Assembly: GCA_946548895.1 (NCBI GenBank)
Contig: CAMNQF010000001.1
Coordinates: 62,001 to 126,000 of the forward strand
DNA from: an uncultured bacterium
GTDB lineage: Bacteria; Bacillota; Clostridia; Oscillospirales; Oscillospiraceae
Direction of reading: 5' to 3'
DNA length: 64,000 bases
A model generated the notes under the pieces. That model made no database searches and was not told the origin of the DNA. It worked only from the letters and a program-made list of their open reading frames with translations. Positions 8,679 through 16,416 of the stretch are shown in pieces. The number at the start of each line of letters is the position of its first letter. Position 1 is the first letter of the stretch. Position numbers and translations under genes: made by a program.

Positions 8679-8755
8679 ACTGTCCCACCAGCTGTACTGA
8701 CCTACCGGCCCCAAATGTACGAAAGTCAGTTCTGCTCTATGGCTGTAAACTGTCC
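8671..8755 (+). repeat. 15-bp direct repeat, two copies 70 bp apart
   Basis: GGCTGTAAACTGTCC occurs at 8671-8685 (across the stop codon of the DUF6514-like gene) and again at 8741-8755. Confidence 0.8.
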
Positions 8756-8773
8756 GACGGTCCTAATAAATCA

Positions 8774-8838
8774 AACAGACGGGGAGGATCTGGGTGAAAC
8801 CGCGCCTGCGCGGCGTCCTGGATCCTCCCCGTTCTGTT
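8774..8838. terminator. Two-way terminator between convergent genes
   Basis: A long inverted repeat with GGGGAGGATC / GATCCTCCCC as the core stem and outer AACAGA / TCTGTT pairs encloses a small inner hairpin. It sits between the DUF6514-like gene and the convergent ATPase fragment, so it can serve both. Confidence 0.65.
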
Positions 8839-9648
8839 ATTCGTCCGTCAGGGCCAGCACCTGGTCCGCCGTCTGGTCCGCCAGTTCGGCAACCCGGTCA
8901 AAGTCCACGTAGGGATTGTACAGTGCCTCCAGCCGGTCGTGGGCCGCTTTGGCCTGGCTCAGGCCGGCGATGCCCTCCTCCAGCAGGGCTGACGCGACCC
9001 GCCGGGTGAATCGCAGACGAGGCCGGTTGAGGCGGAAAACGTCCCCGTCAGCCATGGCGTCCAGGCGCAGCCTGCGGTAGGCGCGGTGAGGCCAAGGGTC
9101 CTCTTGCGTGGAGGTGATAAAGGCCAGGGACAGGCCGGGGAAGATCACATGGGCCAGCCGGTCAGGGGCCATGGGGTCCGGGCAGGCCACGGCGTCATGA
9201 CCGGCGGCCAAGCCGGCGGTGAGAATGGGGGTGAGCAGATGATGAGCCAGACCATAGTTGTCCGCCAACTCGTACACCCGCTCTGCCTGGGCCTCCACGG
9301 TGTTCCACAGGGTGAACGCCCCCCGATGAGTGACGGCGGAGAGGAAGCGCTGGCGGGCATGGCCTTCCCCCTGGTGGGGACTCTTCAGCTCCCGGCCAAT
9401 GATGCCCGCCGCGCGCTTGGCCAGCCGGAGGCGGACCTCTTCCGTGTCCAGCAGCTCGGTCATGTCCCGGCGCAGCTCTCCCGCCGCCCCCAGGCAGCGG
9501 TATACCCGCTTGTAATGGCCCTGGTATTCCGCTGTGGCGGCCAGAATGTCCGACTTTAGGGGTTGCAGCCCAGCCCGGTCATAGAAGCCGCTCAGGTCAA
9601 CGTAGCGCTCCACCGCGCCGGGGCATTGGGGCTCCACCACGTGGGGCG
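8837..9648 (-). pseudogene. P-loop ATPase (PRK06851-like), C-terminal fragment cut by the element
   Basis: This is the C-terminal about 270 residues of an ATPase whose N-terminal part is at 22542-22816. The fragment starts in the middle of a motif (GTTPHVVEPQCPGAVERYVDL) that in the intact protein should read DGTAPHVVEP, and ends with YNPYVDFDRVAELADQTADQ. The open frame continues into the element for 18 more codons that do not belong to the protein. Joining both fragments at the shared TGGGGCG gives a protein of about 358 residues, the size expected for the family as I know it. The physiological role of these ATPases is not known to me. Without a start signal of its own, this half is probably not expressed. 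Confidence 0.85.
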
Positions 9649-9665
9649 TGGTGCCAAAAGGACAC
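9625..9665. other. Left attachment junction (attL)
   Basis: Half of the site belongs to the ATPase gene (GCTCCACCACG before the core), followed by the TGGGGCG core at 9642-9648 and the element arm ending in CAAAAGGACAC at 9655-9665. The boundaries are inferred from comparison with the right junction. Confidence 0.75.
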
Positions 9666-9672
9666 AAAGGGC

Positions 9673-9714
9673 GTTCTTTTTCTTTGTAAAGAAAAAGAAC
9701 CAAAAAGAAACTTT
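9673..9714. repeat. Dispersed palindromic repeat, copy 1
   Basis: Read on the minus strand this is AAAGTTTCTTTTTGGTTC followed by a TTCTTTTTCTTT / AAAGAAAAAGAA palindrome. A near-identical copy on the plus strand lies at 27765-27803. Both sit just downstream of minus-strand genes, so they may act as 3'-end hairpins. Confidence 0.75.
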
Positions 9715-9718
9715 TAAT

Positions 9719-9737
9719 TGCGAAACAGCGTTTCGCA
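9719..9737 (-). terminator. Hairpin after the serine recombinase
   Basis: TGCGAAAC / GTTTCGCA around a 3-base loop, followed on the minus strand by ATTAAAAGTTTC. It lies 12 bp past the recombinase stop. Confidence 0.5.
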
Positions 9738-9748
9738 TGGGGTTTAGT

Positions 9749-11287
9749 TTAGAACTTCCAGGTGATCGACACGTTCTGCTGACCTGTTTCTGGGTGCTTC
9801 TCACCGATTTCGATGCAGTCGATCAGGCCAACCACCAGCTCCCGGGGGACGGTTTCCAACTTTAGCAGCTCCCGCGCCTTTTCCATCAAGTCGGCTTGCT
9901 GTTGGGGCTGCTCCCGGTTTTCAAGTTCCTCGTCGATTTTTCCAAGCCGCCGCTCCAGGCGGCTTTTTTCGTCCAGAAAGGATTGATTCAGCTCCACAAA
10001 CTGGCTTTCATTGATGACTCCGGCCACCTTATCTAAATACAACGTTTTGAGTGCTTGACTTCGTTTTTCTAACTGAGTCGCAACGGATTTTCGTTCCTGC
10101 TCCAACGCCTCCCGACGGGTATCTTTCTGCGGCTGAATGTCCTTGGCATCCAGTTCATAGTAAGTCTGGACATAGTAGCGGATGCGGTCAGATACCAACT
10201 CAATAAGCTGATCCAGCCGGACGGAGTGGCGGGTGCACAGCTTGTTCTTCCCACTGTCGGCGTACAGCTTACAGCGGAGATAGGACTGCTTGCCGTTGGA
10301 GCACTTACTCATGGTGGAACCGCAGTCAGCGCACTTCACCAGGCCGGACAGTAGGTGGGCCTCCCCAGATCCGTCCGTTTTGGTGCGCAGCTTTAAGCCC
10401 CGTTGGACGGCCTCAAAGGTGGCCCGGTCGATGATGGTCTCATGGGTGCCCTCCACTCGGTACCACTGATCCTCCGGCGTGTCGATGATGACCTTGGATT
10501 TGTAGCTCACCTTTTTCCTGCGGCCCTGGATCATCACGCCGGTGTACATTTCATTGGTGAGGATGCGTCCTACCGTCACCTTGTTCCACAGGCCGAAGTC
10601 GTTTTTTATGGGGTGGTTGCAGGTCCAACCCCGCTCTGACTTGTAGCGAGTGGGGTTGGGCACGCCCTGCTGGTTGAGCAGATAGGCGATGTTCTGCCGC
10701 CCGTGGCCTTCCAGGGACCATTGGTAAATCTGGCGCACTACCTCAGCCGCCTCGGGGTCGGGGATGATGTGGTTTTTGTCCGCCGGGTCCTTCCGATAGC
10801 CGTAGATGGGGAAACCGCCGATGTACTTGCCCTCCCGCCGCTTCAGGTCAAAGACCATGCGGACGTTTTCGGACAGGTCCTCCAAGTACCACTCGTTCAC
10901 CAGGCCGTTGATCTGGCGGGCCTTTTTGTTGCCCTTCACTTCTGTGTCGGCGTTGTCTGCCACAGCGATGAAGCGGATGCCCCAAATGGGGAACAGGCCG
11001 TGGATGTACTTCTCCACCAGTTCCATGTCGCGGGTAAACCGGGACTGGGACTTGCACAGGACAATTTGGAACTTTTTCTGCCTGGCGGCCTCAATCATGC
11101 GGTTGAAGTCCGGGCGGTCGCTGTCCACACCTGAGAAGTCCTCATCGCAGTAGATCGAGTAGATATCCCAGCTGTGGTCGATGGCGTAGTGGGTCAGCAG
11201 GGATTTCTGGTTCTGGATGCTCTCGGACTCGGGCTGGTGCTTGTCTTCATCCTCCTTACTCAGTCGTGTATAGATCGCACAAAGGAT
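9749..11287 (-). CDS. Large serine recombinase (site-specific integrase)
   Basis: The element's likely integrase/excisionase enzyme, about 512 residues. Domains in order: resolvase catalytic domain with AIYTRLSKEDED (catalytic Ser at about residue 10), SIQNQKSLL and DEDFSGVDSDRPDFNRMI; recombinase domain with GFPIYGYRKDP and VGRILTNEMYTGVMIQG; zinc ribbon LLSGLVKCADCGSTMSKC; C-terminal coiled coil of about residues 370-460. The catalytic part has no ATG, GTG or TTG before the serine motif: the frame is closed by a TAA, and the only codon at proper distance (8 bp) from the GAGGAGG site is ATC at 11285-11287, used here as the start. The first standard start, GTG 11128, would remove the catalytic serine. 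It has its own promoter at 11325-11353. Confidence 0.85.
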   Translation of the reverse strand: MLCAIYTRLSKEDEDKHQPESESIQNQKSLLTHYAIDHSWDIYSIYCDEDFSGVDSDRPDFNRMIEAARQKKFQIVLCKSQSRFTRDMELVEKYIHGLFPIWGIRFIAVADNADTEVKGNKKARQINGLVNEWYLEDLSENVRMVFDLKRREGKYIGGFPIYGYRKDPADKNHIIPDPEAAEVVRQIYQWSLEGHGRQNIAYLLNQQGVPNPTRYKSERGWTCNHPIKNDFGLWNKVTVGRILTNEMYTGVMIQGRRKKVSYKSKVIIDTPEDQWYRVEGTHETIIDRATFEAVQRGLKLRTKTDGSGEAHLLSGLVKCADCGSTMSKCSNGKQSYLRCKLYADSGKNKLCTRHSVRLDQLIELVSDRIRYYVQTYYELDAKDIQPQKDTRREALEQERKSVATQLEKRSQALKTLYLDKVAGVINESQFVELNQSFLDEKSRLERRLGKIDEELENREQPQQQADLMEKARELLKLETVPRELVVGLIDCIEIGEKHPETGQQNVSITWKF

Positions 11288-11324
11288 TTGTTACACCTCC
11301 TCAAAGGCGTAACTGCTCACTGCT

Positions 11325-11353
11325 ATGATATCGCAGGAGCAGTCGCGCCGCAA
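11325..11353 (-). promoter_or_regulatory. Promoter of the serine recombinase
   Basis: On the minus strand TTGCGG (11353-11348), 17-bp spacer, TATCAT (11330-11325), about 40 bp before the ribosome site of the recombinase. Confidence 0.6.
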
Positions 11354-11367
11354 GGATTTATTTGAAA

Positions 11368-11397
11368 ATGCCTGCGCCGATAAAACGGCGCAGGCAT
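11368..11397 (-). terminator. Hairpin ending the cca operon
   Basis: A 12-bp perfect stem ATGCCTGCGCCG / CGGCGCAGGCAT with a 6-base loop, followed on the minus strand by TTTTC. It overlaps the stop codon of the 37-residue ORF and separates the cca operon from the recombinase promoter. Confidence 0.65.
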
Positions 11398-11510
11398 CAT
11401 TTGTAGAGTTCTTTTGTGAGCCAGGCGGTAATAGTCTGATGAACGGTTTTACCGGGGAGATTGGTGCCAGATGGATGGTATTCGATGATAGTCAGAGGTG
11501 GGTCTTTCAC
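11397..11510 (-). CDS. Small ORF (37 aa) downstream of cca
   Basis: A short open frame starting at GTG 11510 with an excellent GGAGG site at 7 bp. The product begins MKDPPLTIIEYHPSGTN and ends with TVHQTITAWLTKELYK. It is soluble, has no recognisable domain, and lies 64 bp after cca on the same strand, with the operon hairpin covering its stop. The strong ribosome site and the fit between stop and hairpin are the reasons to call it a gene. Function unknown. Confidence 0.5.
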   Translation of the reverse strand: MKDPPLTIIEYHPSGTNLPGKTVHQTITAWLTKELYK

Positions 11511-11574
11511 AAAATCGCCTCCACTCAAAGATATGCTAGTCGAGGTAGAGAATATGAAAAGGCAGATATGCTAT

Positions 11575-12921
11575 TTATCCAAAACCGTCTTCGTCCTTTC
11601 GGTAAATATATTTCAAAAGAGTCTTCCGCTCGTTTGAAATTTCTCCACCAAGAACCCGCTCCAACAGCCTCTCCAGCACCCACCCCACTTCCGGCCCCGG
11701 TTCGATCCCTGCGGCAATCACATCCCGCCCATTCACCGCCAGATCCTTCAGCGTGAGGCATTGGCGCTCTGCCAGGATCCGCTCCGCTTTGGCCTTGATT
11801 TCATCCAACTCCGCCAGACGGTCTTGTACCTTTTCGGGTGCCTGTCCCATATTATCCGCCCGCTTGACCTCTAATAGCTGAAAAAATGCCTCCGATCCCA
11901 GCCGGTTGAGCCAGCGGCGGATGACCTGGCTCTTGGGCGGTAGCTGTGTGTCGTGGCGCTCCACCAGCAACACCACCCGCTCCCGGGTCTTGTTGTCGAA
12001 TTTCAGCGCCCGGAGCATCTGATCCGCCAACTGGGCGCTCACCGCCGGGTGGCCGTAGAAGTGGTCGATCCCCTTTTCATCAGTGGATTTGCAACTGGGC
12101 TTGCCAATGTCGTGGAGCAGCATGGCCAGCCGCAGGGTCACATCGGTAGGCGCCCCCTCCACGGCATGGATGGTGTGCTCCCAGCCGCCCCAGCAGTGCC
12201 AGGGGTTGTTTTGCTCCAACGTCACCAGCGGGCGCAACTGAGGCCAGAACTGGCAGAACACGTCCGGGTACTGCCGCAAAACGTCCCCGGCGTTTTGGCC
12301 CGCCAGCAGCTTGCACAGCTCCGCGTTGATCCGCTCCGCCGCCACCCGATCCAACATAGTTCGGTTTTCATGGACGGCTTGAGCGGTTTGTTCCTCAATT
12401 TCATAGCCAAATACGGCGGCAAACCGCAGCGCCCGCATCACCCGCAACCCGTCCTCCTGGAATCGCTGGTTCGGTTCGCCCACACAGCAGATCAGCTCCG
12501 CTTTGATATCATCCACGCCGCCAAAGGGGTCGCGCAAATTTCCCTCCAGATCCATAGCAATGGCGTTCATGGTAAAATCCCGGCGGGCCAGATCCTCTTC
12601 CAGGTTGGGCACGAAACGCACAAAATCCGGGCGGCGGCTGTCGGAATAGGGCCCCTCCGTGCGGTAGGTGGTGATCTCGTAGGGCTCGTCTCCCTCCAGC
12701 ACGGTGACCGTGCCGTGTTTCAGGCCGGTCTCGATAACCCGCCGGTCCGCAAAGCACTGTTCCGTCTCCTCCGGCAGAGCGGAGGTGCAGATATCCCAGT
12801 CGTGGGGTTCCACACCCCGCAGCAGGTCCCGCACACAGCCGCCCACCAGATAGGCCTCATGGCCCGCGCTGTTCAGCGTTTGGAGGATGCGCCGTGCTCC
12901 GTCAGGTATCTCAAAATTCAT
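11575..12921 (-). CDS. cca: CCA tRNA nucleotidyltransferase with HD domain (element-borne)
   Basis: A class II CCA-adding enzyme, which builds or repairs the 3' CCA end of tRNA. The 448-residue protein has the pol-beta nucleotidyltransferase head EAYLVGGCVRDLLRGVEPHDWDI with the metal-binding DxD-type Asp pair, the RRDFTMNAIAMD motif, the ED-containing FQEDGLRVMRALRFAAVFGY motif, and an HD domain with LAMLLHDIGKP and FYGHPAVSAQLA. The start overlaps the end of the upstream nucleotidyltransferase gene by 11 bp, so both are translationally coupled. Being carried on an integrated element is unusual; it may be a spare copy or a dedicated tRNA-repair gene. Base composition is close to the host's, unlike the Wadjet genes. 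Confidence 0.9.
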   Translation of the reverse strand: MNFEIPDGARRILQTLNSAGHEAYLVGGCVRDLLRGVEPHDWDICTSALPEETEQCFADRRVIETGLKHGTVTVLEGDEPYEITTYRTEGPYSDSRRPDFVRFVPNLEEDLARRDFTMNAIAMDLEGNLRDPFGGVDDIKAELICCVGEPNQRFQEDGLRVMRALRFAAVFGYEIEEQTAQAVHENRTMLDRVAAERINAELCKLLAGQNAGDVLRQYPDVFCQFWPQLRPLVTLEQNNPWHCWGGWEHTIHAVEGAPTDVTLRLAMLLHDIGKPSCKSTDEKGIDHFYGHPAVSAQLADQMLRALKFDNKTRERVVLLVERHDTQLPPKSQVIRRWLNRLGSEAFFQLLEVKRADNMGQAPEKVQDRLAELDEIKAKAERILAERQCLTLKDLAVNGRDVIAAGIEPGPEVGWVLERLLERVLGGEISNERKTLLKYIYRKDEDGFG

Positions 12922-13912
12922 CCCGCACCACCCTTTCGTTGACCTCCATCTGGAACGCCTCGATTCGAGCCAAATCAGGCGCCTCCGGCAGGGAGGTATT
13001 TTGCTTGGCGTAGTCTAACCGCTTTTCCAAATCGTTCAATAGATCATAGAAACCGGCGTTAAAGGTGTGATCTGCCTTCTGATAGCGCCCGTTTCGGATA
13101 TCCATGAGCAGGTCGTGATCCGCCTCCCGGTAGGTCACGATCTCCTCCTTTTCCAGGATATCCAGGCACATCAGATACAGCCGCACCAGGTGCATGGCGT
13201 GCTTGTTCAGGTGGGCGTCGTCCTTCTTTTTGTTTCGGTGGTGGATTTTGTCGTAATTCCGGGTGATCTCCACCAACTCCCCCATCATGCCGGTGAATTC
13301 CCGCAGGGGAACCCGCTCCATATTGATGTCCGCCAGCACCTGGGGTTTGCCGCCCGCCTCACCCACAGACAGCCTGATTTGCTCCGGGGTAAAGGTACGG
13401 TAGCGCTCCGGGAAGGAGAGCATGGCGTTCTTACAGGAGCCCATGATGTGCCGCTCCTTGACTTTGGCAGGATAGGCATCATGGGCCAGCGCATTTTCCA
13501 GCCGCCGGAGCTGCTGCCCCGCATAGCCGCCAAAGGAGTTGACCGCCCGCCGGGAGAGGAACATCTTGCGCTGGTCGAGAAGCCGCCGTCCGATGGGGTT
13601 GAGCATAAAATAGTGTTCCGGCCTGCAGCCCAGCAGTTCGATGGTGTTGGGGTTGCAGTTGATGAGCAGACCCAGCAGCTTGTTAAAGGCATATACGGTG
13701 GTATCTGTCTCTGTATCTACTACCTGCTCGAAGTCCCCCATGCCCAGCAGATCGGCTTTGCTGTTCAGGGTGCAGCCCCGGATATCAATGTCGGAACCCT
13801 CCACGTTGGTGCCGTAGGCGTAGCTGCCGCCATAGGTGAGGAAGATGATATTCTTCCCCAGGTGCGGGTCGGTTTGCAGAAAGCCGTATTCCGGCCTGTC
13901 AAGAAGTTTCAT
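12911..13912 (-). CDS. COG3541-type nucleotidyltransferase (pol-beta superfamily)
   Basis: A 333-residue predicted nucleotidyltransferase. The fold motif is clear: IIFLTYGGSYAYGTNVEGSDIDIRG, with GSxxxG...SDID as the catalytic GS/DxD pattern. The rest resembles the PF10127/COG3541 group, some members of which are RNA-end nucleotidyltransferases such as RlaP; the substrate of this one is unknown. ATG 13912 is preferred because GGAGGAG lies 6 bp upstream; an in-frame alternative at 13927 lies upstream of that ribosome site. It has its own promoter (13952-13980) and is coupled to cca, which suggests a shared role at RNA 3' ends. Confidence 0.8.
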   Translation of the reverse strand: MKLLDRPEYGFLQTDPHLGKNIIFLTYGGSYAYGTNVEGSDIDIRGCTLNSKADLLGMGDFEQVVDTETDTTVYAFNKLLGLLINCNPNTIELLGCRPEHYFMLNPIGRRLLDQRKMFLSRRAVNSFGGYAGQQLRRLENALAHDAYPAKVKERHIMGSCKNAMLSFPERYRTFTPEQIRLSVGEAGGKPQVLADINMERVPLREFTGMMGELVEITRNYDKIHHRNKKKDDAHLNKHAMHLVRLYLMCLDILEKEEIVTYREADHDLLMDIRNGRYQKADHTFNAGFYDLLNDLEKRLDYAKQNTSLPEAPDLARIEAFQMEVNERVVRDEF

Positions 13913-13951
13913 TATATGCTCCTCCAACGTTTGAATTCAAATGATAAAAAT

Positions 13952-13980
13952 AGTTTAGGGAATAAAAAAAGCTAAGTCAA
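13952..13980 (-). promoter_or_regulatory. Promoter of the nucleotidyltransferase-cca operon
   Basis: On the minus strand TTGACT (13980-13975), 17-bp spacer, TAAACT (13957-13952), 40 bp before the start. The -35 box lies in one arm of the hairpin that ends the 55-residue ORF transcript. Confidence 0.6.
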
Positions 13981-14015
13981 GAGAAAAGTGAACGGTCGCA
14001 CTTTTCCCGACTTAA
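13973..14015. terminator. Hairpin between the 55-residue ORF and the nucleotidyltransferase gene
   Basis: AAGTC and AAAAGTG pair with CACTTTT and GACTT around an 8-base loop. T-runs follow on both strands, so it can stop the minus-strand transcript of the small ORF and any plus-strand transcript. Confidence 0.6.
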
Positions 14016-14108
14016 CTTTTTATTTGGCGTTTTGTACCAATGAAGCATTGAAAAATACAGATGTTTCCATTATAATGGAATTGGTTGTTTTGTTTTCAAA
14101 TTTTTTGC

Positions 14109-14276
14109 CTATTTGTCTTGTTGTGCAATTCTTTCGTATAGGTTAAGCAAAGCGTGATTCCATCGGTCAGACAGAGCATTCCAATATTTCTGCTCTTCTT
14201 CATCCAAATGGCTCGGTACTCCCTCTGCCAAATCGAATTGTTCCTCCAGCCACCGTTTTTCCCCTGAACTGAGCAT
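14109..14276 (-). CDS. Small acidic protein (55 aa), divergent from Wadjet
   Basis: An open frame from ATG 14276 to TAG 14109, with GAGGAGG at 7 bp. The product begins MLSSGEKRWLEEQFDLAEG, continues VPSHLDEEEQKYWNALSDRW and ends NLYERIAQQDK. It is helical, acidic, and rich in Trp and Glu, with no signal or membrane segment. I do not recognise a family. It is transcribed away from jetA across a 118-bp shared control region and is closed by its own hairpin, so it forms a separate unit. An overlapping 66-codon frame lacks a ribosome site and is rejected. Confidence 0.55.
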   Translation of the reverse strand: MLSSGEKRWLEEQFDLAEGVPSHLDEEEQKYWNALSDRWNHALLNLYERIAQQDK

Positions 14277-14394
14277 AACAACGCCTCCTCAACCATTGTA
14301 ATTCATTTACTATGGGAAATTCACCGAAACATAGTGCATCCTTATGTTATTTAACCAACTAATCTGCTTTTCAGTAGAGGAATGGAGGCCCATT

Positions 14395-15816
14395 TTGCAG
14401 CTTTTCGATGTGATCCCACAGGATTTTTTCAAGCCTCTTACCGGCATTAATCGCAAAAAATACATGGATATCATTATGTTGATTTGGCTGCACTGCAAGC
14501 GAAATCCCATTTATGGCGAATCAAAGTCAGTGATTTTGGATTGGTTGGAAGATTACTTTACTGGTTTGAATGAGGAAATTTCAATCGACTCCGATGAATT
14601 TTCGAACTCCGACGAAGGAGATGCAAGTGTTTGTTCTCCCCGTTTTTATTCCTCTATGTTTTTGCGCCGTTTAAAAGAAACCGGATGGCTGGAAGAGCGG
14701 GAAGTAGGCTATGAGGAAGAACCACAGATTGTTGTCAATCACAGGATTGTCCCCATTATTCGATCTTTTCACGACGTAGTTTCCCCTCAGACGATTACAT
14801 ATAAAGGCAAGTTGTTTAAGGTTTACAAGCTGCTTCAGGATATTTCGAAGGATGAGAGCCCATATGAAAATATCCTTCGCGAAGTGTCTGGCGACTTAGA
14901 CGATTTGAATGTAGCGCTACGGCAGTTAGCCGCATCAATCGGCACTTACATGGACGAGCTGACTCGCGGCAAAAGCCCCGAGGAGATTTTAAAACTGTTC
15001 GATACCTACGAGGAAAAAGTGGTTGTGGGATCCTATCACCGATTCAAAACAAATGACAATCTTTTCTATTATCGATCTGAATTATTTGAACAGCTCGAAT
15101 TGTGCCGGACGCAATGCTTCGAAACTCTCATCAAGGATTTCTCCCTGGTGGAACAGGTATCTGACGAAGAGGCAAGCCTCGCAATAGGACGGCTGATTTT
15201 CAAATTGGAAGAAGACCTGCGGGAAATGGGCGAGATCATAAAGATAATTGACGAGAGGCATATTTTATACCGAACGCGTGCAGTTCAGCGAGCGCAGTTC
15301 CTGCTTTTATCGGACGGAACTGTCAAAAGCAAAATTAATCGAATTCTGCGCTATTGCGCTGCGACGATTAGCAGTCCCGACGATTTGTACGATGTGGATG
15401 ACGAGATATTAGCCCCCCTTTTTCAAATGTATCCGCAGGGATATTTTGATGCAAAGTCCCTAAAACCTCCCATTCAGCCCCGAATACCTACCCCCGTTGA
15501 GGAGCTTCCAGAATTGGGAGAAGTAGACGCAGAAGCCGTTTCCGCGCGGCAGGATCAGCTGTTGCAATATGCAAGAAACGCAGTTACCGCTGAAAATGTG
15601 AATCGCTTTGCTCATATGGTACTGAGGCAACGGACAGCCGTTACAGCTCGAGAGCTTGTGGATCAGCACCCACAGATACAGGATATTGTGAAAATTATTG
15701 GCCTCCACACCTACTCATCCTCCACAGAGAGAACCTTCGATATTAGCTTAAAACCAAATTTTGTGGAATGCCGCGGACTTCGATTTCAAGATTTTACTGT
15801 CCGGGAAAGAAGGTAG
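14395..15816 (+). CDS. jetA: Wadjet system protein JetA
   Basis: First gene of a four-gene Wadjet system, an SMC-like complex that recognises and linearises small circular plasmids. JetA is the kleisin-type subunit. The 473-residue protein starts QLFDVIPQDFFKPLTGINRKKYMDI, as JetA-family proteins do. TTG 14395 is chosen because GGAGG lies exactly 6 bp upstream; the ATG 17 codons before it has no ribosome site and would add residues not typical of the family. Position directly upstream of a DUF4194-like gene, an SMC-like ATPase and a Toprim-like nuclease confirms the identity. Type I, II or III cannot be fixed without comparison. Base composition is AT-richer than the host. Confidence 0.85.
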   Translation: MQLFDVIPQDFFKPLTGINRKKYMDIIMLIWLHCKRNPIYGESKSVILDWLEDYFTGLNEEISIDSDEFSNSDEGDASVCSPRFYSSMFLRRLKETGWLEEREVGYEEEPQIVVNHRIVPIIRSFHDVVSPQTITYKGKLFKVYKLLQDISKDESPYENILREVSGDLDDLNVALRQLAASIGTYMDELTRGKSPEEILKLFDTYEEKVVVGSYHRFKTNDNLFYYRSELFEQLELCRTQCFETLIKDFSLVEQVSDEEASLAIGRLIFKLEEDLREMGEIIKIIDERHILYRTRAVQRAQFLLLSDGTVKSKINRILRYCAATISSPDDLYDVDDEILAPLFQMYPQGYFDAKSLKPPIQPRIPTPVEELPELGEVDAEAVSARQDQLLQYARNAVTAENVNRFAHMVLRQRTAVTARELVDQHPQIQDIVKIIGLHTYSSSTERTFDISLKPNFVECRGLRFQDFTVRERR

Positions 15817-15822
15817 TTTTAT

Positions 15823-16416
15823 ATGAAAAGCGAAACCAAAGAGGAACTGGCCAATTATCTTTTAAATCACTGCTTTATTATTGGGAATTTGGAGGCCACC
15901 AGGGAAAAGTATTATTTGATTACGAACAATGAGGAAGAACTTCAATCTCTGTTTCGTCCTCTGGGGTATTCCATTATCGTCAACCGTAATTTGCGGGTTG
16001 CCCAGCTGGTCAATCTCCATGAGATGGGGCGAATTGAATTTCAGAAGTATGAGACCATTCTTTTGCTGATTCTGCGGCTGCTTTATGTAGAAAAGCGGGA
16101 AACCCTTTCCGTCAGTGAGCAACTGGTTTTGGTAACGGTGGAGGAAATCGAAAGGGAATACAACAAATTAAACCTACCGCGAAAACTGGATCGCCGTATG
16201 CTGGAAGCGGCCCTGCGCACCTTCAAAAGGTATAACTTGGCCCTTATGCTTGACCGGCTGGATAATTCCTCCGCCCGTATACAGATTCTTCCTTCTGTCA
16301 TGCTGGCCATGCCGGAACCGGCCATTACGAAAGCCTATGCGCAGACAAGAGAGTACCTGCTAAAATATGAAAAGGCCAATTCGAATTCCGGGATGGAGGG
16401 GCAGGCTGATGATTGA
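15823..16416 (+). CDS. jetB: Wadjet system protein JetB (DUF4194-like)
   Basis: The 197-residue JetB subunit, comparable to the KITE/MukE-type winged-helix partners of SMC complexes. The stretch FRPLGYSIIVNRNLRVAQLVN, the repeated leucine-rich helix ETILLLILRLLYVEKRE and the RRMLEAALRTFKRYNLA segment fit DUF4194. It begins 6 bp after jetA and its stop overlaps the jetC start by 8 bp (ATG at 16409), so translation is coupled. It is predicted to bind the JetA kleisin. Confidence 0.85.
   Translation: MKSETKEELANYLLNHCFIIGNLEATREKYYLITNNEEELQSLFRPLGYSIIVNRNLRVAQLVNLHEMGRIEFQKYETILLLILRLLYVEKRETLSVSEQLVLVTVEEIEREYNKLNLPRKLDRRMLEAALRTFKRYNLALMLDRLDNSSARIQILPSVMLAMPEPAITKAYAQTREYLLKYEKANSNSGMEGQADD

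Noticed and set aside
14096-14296. A 66-codon minus-strand frame upstream of jetA
   Set aside because: It has no ribosome site; the overlapping 55-codon frame at 14109-14276 has an ideal one.
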